A stretch of DNA of 64,000 nt from Mycolicibacterium tokaiense (lineage in GTDB: Bacteria; Actinomycetota; Actinomycetes; Mycobacteriales; Mycobacteriaceae): assembly GCF_010725885.1 (NCBI RefSeq), contig NZ_AP022600.1, positions 1,550,001-1,614,000 on the forward strand, given 5' to 3'. The notes under the pieces are model-generated. The model made no database searches and had not been told where the DNA came from. It saw only the letters and a program-made list of their open reading frames with translations. This document shows positions 63,851 through 64,000 of the stretch, piece by piece; position 1 is the first letter of the stretch; every line of letters begins with the position of its first letter. Both the position numbers and the translations under genes were made by a program.

Positions 63851-64000
63851 TCAACGCGGCCCCCTGCGCGGTACCGCGAGATACTTGTACTCGAGGAACT
63901 CGTCGATGCCGACCTTGCCACCCTCGCGGCCCAGGCCGGACTGTTTGACTCCACCGAAGGGTGCGGCGGGGTTGGACACCACACCGGTGTTGACACCCAC
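63851..64000 (-). CDS. gabD: Succinate-semialdehyde dehydrogenase (C-terminal part)
   Basis: The last 49 residues of a minus-strand gene that runs past the window edge. It reads [20 protein letters not shown] and ends with [14 protein letters not shown], the well-conserved C-terminus of NAD(P)-dependent aldehyde dehydrogenases, with best resemblance to GabD. Other members of the superfamily with the same C-terminus cannot be ruled out. Convergent with yaeQ. Confidence 0.85.
   Translation of the reverse strand: MGVNTGVVSNPAAPFGGVKQSGLGREGGKVGIDEFLEYKYLAVPRRGPR

Overview
The window is GC-rich chromosomal DNA from an actinomycete, most likely a rapidly growing, soil-type Mycobacterium/Mycolicibacterium. 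The evidence is frequent GTG starts, dense operons with 4-bp stop/start overlaps, a GjpA-type outer-membrane porin, a SigF-like promoter (GTCT-N16-GGGTAT), many TetR/GntR/IclR regulators and very broad catabolic capacity. I found no rRNA, tRNA, CRISPR array, prophage or intact insertion sequence. It reads as ordinary chromosome rich in accessory catabolic modules.

Layout. 1-3427: end of a branched-chain amino-acid-type ABC transporter (livF', livH, livM) translationally coupled to an FAD amine oxidase. 3457-5284: signalling segment with a 55-aa zinc ribbon, an RsbW-like anti-sigma ATPase and a GAF-ANTAR protein. 5722-8799: large secreted protein with an acidic Asp/Thr region and VCBS/cadherin-like modules. 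8813-12892: minus-strand oxidoreductase operon (SRPBCC, SnoaL, SDR, AKR, EthD) under an MmyB-type XRE regulator. 13054-14118: diguanylate cyclase. 14260-20694: XRE-cupin regulator, YtcJ-type amidohydrolase and polyamine-type ABC transporter potADBC. 20701-25254: DUF1348 protein with divergent TetR and two palindromic operators, GjpA porin, metallophosphoesterase.

25392-34248: complete phosphonate locus phnDCE-phnF-phnGHIJKLM, nearly every junction coupled. It imports phosphonates and cleaves the C-P bond; PhnJ keeps all four cluster/catalytic cysteines, but PhnL has lost its ATPase motifs. 34303-36653: TetR, a CPBP membrane protease and a frameshifted membrane-protein gene. 36672-44038: hydantoin/oxoproline-type module (MFS permease, GntR, aminotransferase, HyuA, HyuB); two of its promoters share a 32-bp two-block element.

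44098-61753: large sugar-acid catabolic region. One minus-strand operon encodes a UxuA-like dehydratase, an enolase-superfamily dehydratase, an RraA-like lyase, a peptide-type ABC transporter (with a DppC-DppD fusion), a 2-hydroxyacid dehydrogenase, a DhaK-DhaL fusion kinase and an AKR, facing a divergent IclR regulator. Next to it are kdgK-eda (KDG to pyruvate plus glyceraldehyde 3-phosphate), a GntR regulator, and hyi-garR (hydroxypyruvate/tartronate semialdehyde to glycerate). Together they look able to import a polyhydroxy acid or ketose and feed it to central metabolism. 61980-64000: membrane protein and TetR, YaeQ, and the end of a succinate-semialdehyde dehydrogenase gene cut by the window edge.
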